In this document: in pieces, positions 63,461 through 64,000 of the stretch
How the letters are laid out: every line of letters starts with the position of its first letter
Position numbering within the stretch: position 1 is the stretch's first letter
Assembly: GCF_042432445.1 (NCBI RefSeq)
Contig: NZ_JBHLXE010000024.1
Span: 38,658 to 102,657 of the forward strand
DNA length: 64,000 nt
Direction: 5' to 3'
Source: Thorsellia kenyensis
Lineage (GTDB): Bacteria; Pseudomonadota; Gammaproteobacteria; Enterobacterales; Thorselliaceae
Notes under the pieces: model-generated
Told to the model about the DNA's origin: nothing
The model's database searches: none
The model's input: only the letters and a program-made list of their open reading frames with translations
Translations under genes and position numbers: made by a program

Positions 63461-63487
63461 CCTAGTATTGCCTACTAGACCCTTTTT
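63454..63487 (-). terminator. Bidirectional intrinsic terminator
   Basis: AAAAGGG-x-CTAGTA and TACTAG-x-CCCTTTT pair with one internal mismatch around a five-base loop. On the minus strand the stem is followed by a T run and ends the RTX gene transcript. On the plus strand it is followed by TTTTTAATTTTA and can end glgP readthrough. Confidence 0.75.
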
Positions 63488-63489
63488 AA

Positions 63490-63509
63490 TTTTATTTTAT
63501 TTTATTTTA
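63490..63509. repeat. (TTTTA)4 microsatellite
   Basis: Four exact TTTTA units lie just downstream (minus strand) of the RTX gene stop, next to the terminator. Confidence 0.7.
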
Positions 63510-63528
63510 TTTTGACGTTAAATCAAAA

Positions 63529-64000
63529 TTAGATTACTGCAATACCTTGCTGAATCCAGATTTGCGCATCTTCCGTAGCATGCACGTAAACATTATATGT
63601 TTCGCCTCTGAATTGCTGCGCACCTAATGTCGACCATTCAGTGGCTGATAATTCTAAATCCACAGTATCTGTTGAGCCACCTTGGATTACCAGTAAATGA
63701 TCATTTTCAGGTGTCATTGATAACACATCCTCGACAGAAATAGTCAGCTTATTTTTATACTCATCATTAAGATGTAGATACTCAATAGAATCTACTTTAT
63801 TACTGATTTGTGCTAAATCTAAGTCATCGAAACTATTCCAAATCAATGTATCATTTCCTTGACCACCATTGACAAAAGCGAAATCTGTATCATAAATGAT
63901 GATGTAGTCATTACCGCTTCCAGCATCAAAGGAATTAGCTCCATTTTTGCCGTCTAGAGTATTAACACCATCATTACCCACTAGTGCTCCTGTACCATCT
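63529..64000 (-). CDS. C-terminal part of an RTX-repeat secreted protein (partial)
   Basis: The reading frame is open through the window edge, so the start lies outside; only the last 157 residues are seen. They begin with calcium-binding nonapeptide-type repeats (GNDGVNTLDG, GSGNDYIII, GGQGNDTLIW) and continue into a C-terminal region of about 100 residues ending GIAVI. Large RTX adhesins and exoproteins exported by type I secretion end like this, with the secretion signal at the extreme C-terminus. The full size, function and dedicated transporter cannot be judged from here. Confidence 0.85.
   Translation of the reverse strand, partial: DGTGALVGNDGVNTLDGKNGANSFDAGSGNDYIIIYDTDFAFVNGGQGNDTLIWNSFDDLDLAQISNKVDSIEYLHLNDEYKNKLTISVEDVLSMTPENDHLLVIQGGSTDTVDLELSATEWSTLGAQQFRGETYNVYVHATEDAQIWIQQGIAVI

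Larger units (their letters stand above)
62976..63528. other. Convergent intergenic region between glgP and the RTX gene
   Basis: This 553-bp gap has no gene. It contains a hairpin soon after glgP, two overlapping hairpins near its right end and a (TTTTA)4 repeat at 63490-63509. All are consistent with transcript ends from both sides. Confidence 0.5.

Noticed and set aside
1..64000. CRISPR arrays, tRNA and rRNA genes, prophage
   Set aside because: No regularly spaced repeats, cloverleaf-like sequences, rRNA-like blocks or phage structural genes were seen by reading; a tRNA or covariance-model scan was not possible here.

Overview
The window is AT-rich (roughly one third G+C by eye) bacterial chromosome with compact genes. 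Many proteins look like counterparts of Escherichia coli proteins: RNase II, FabI, YciB, YciH, SmrB, YfiF, HspQ, RoxA/YcfD, MazG, HrpA, AllA/AllB/AllD/AllE and Gcl, and a glgBXCAP operon in the E. coli order. This points to a gammaproteobacterium close to the Enterobacterales/Pasteurellales/Orbales. An AT-rich gut-associated lineage such as the Orbales is my best guess, but that is inference. No rRNA, tRNA or CRISPR array was seen.

Layout. 1-10 kb is accessory in character: a YhbP-like flavin-fold protein, two large proteins I do not recognise (475 and 640 residues), a nicotinamide phosphoribosyltransferase, an AmtB ammonium channel flanked by a 26-bp perfect inverted repeat, and nested debris of IS256-type and IS4-type transposases. 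10-23 kb is mostly housekeeping: an MHS-type transporter, YfiF, a YjfB-family peptide, YciH, SmrB, YciB, a SulP transporter, endonuclease IV, HspQ, FabI, RNase II and an LprI-like secreted protein.

23-42.4 kb is the centrepiece: 17 genes, all on the minus strand, forming a complete-looking ureide island. In transcription order they are gcl, hyi, glxR, a MOFRL-type glycerate kinase, allA, allE, allD, an Asp/Glu-racemase-fold protein, an MFS transporter, allB, allH (DUF2877), allF (FdrA), allG (DUF1116), an LctP-family permease, a 61-residue membrane peptide, an IclR/AllR-type regulator and a carbamate kinase. Together they would take up allantoin, open its ring and form ureidoglycolate. One branch sends glyoxylate to glycerate phosphate. 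The other oxidises ureidoglycolate to oxalurate, splits it to oxamate plus carbamoyl phosphate, and makes ATP from the latter. The step from allantoate to ureidoglycine (AllC) is not encoded in the window. Both catalytic cysteines usual in allantoin/hydantoin racemases are absent from the racemase-like protein. The LctP-type permease overlaps allG and is a good candidate oxamate exporter. An IclR-type palindrome lies upstream of gcl.

42.4-52.6 kb holds a long noncoding gap with two hairpins, a PLP aminotransferase, roxA-mazG, methylglyoxal synthase, a DedA protein and HrpA. 53-63 kb is the glycogen operon glgB-glgX-glgC-glgA-glgP; its GlgB carries unusual basic extensions at both ends. The window closes with the 3' end of an RTX-repeat secreted protein on the minus strand, separated from glgP by two overlapping, mutually exclusive hairpins.
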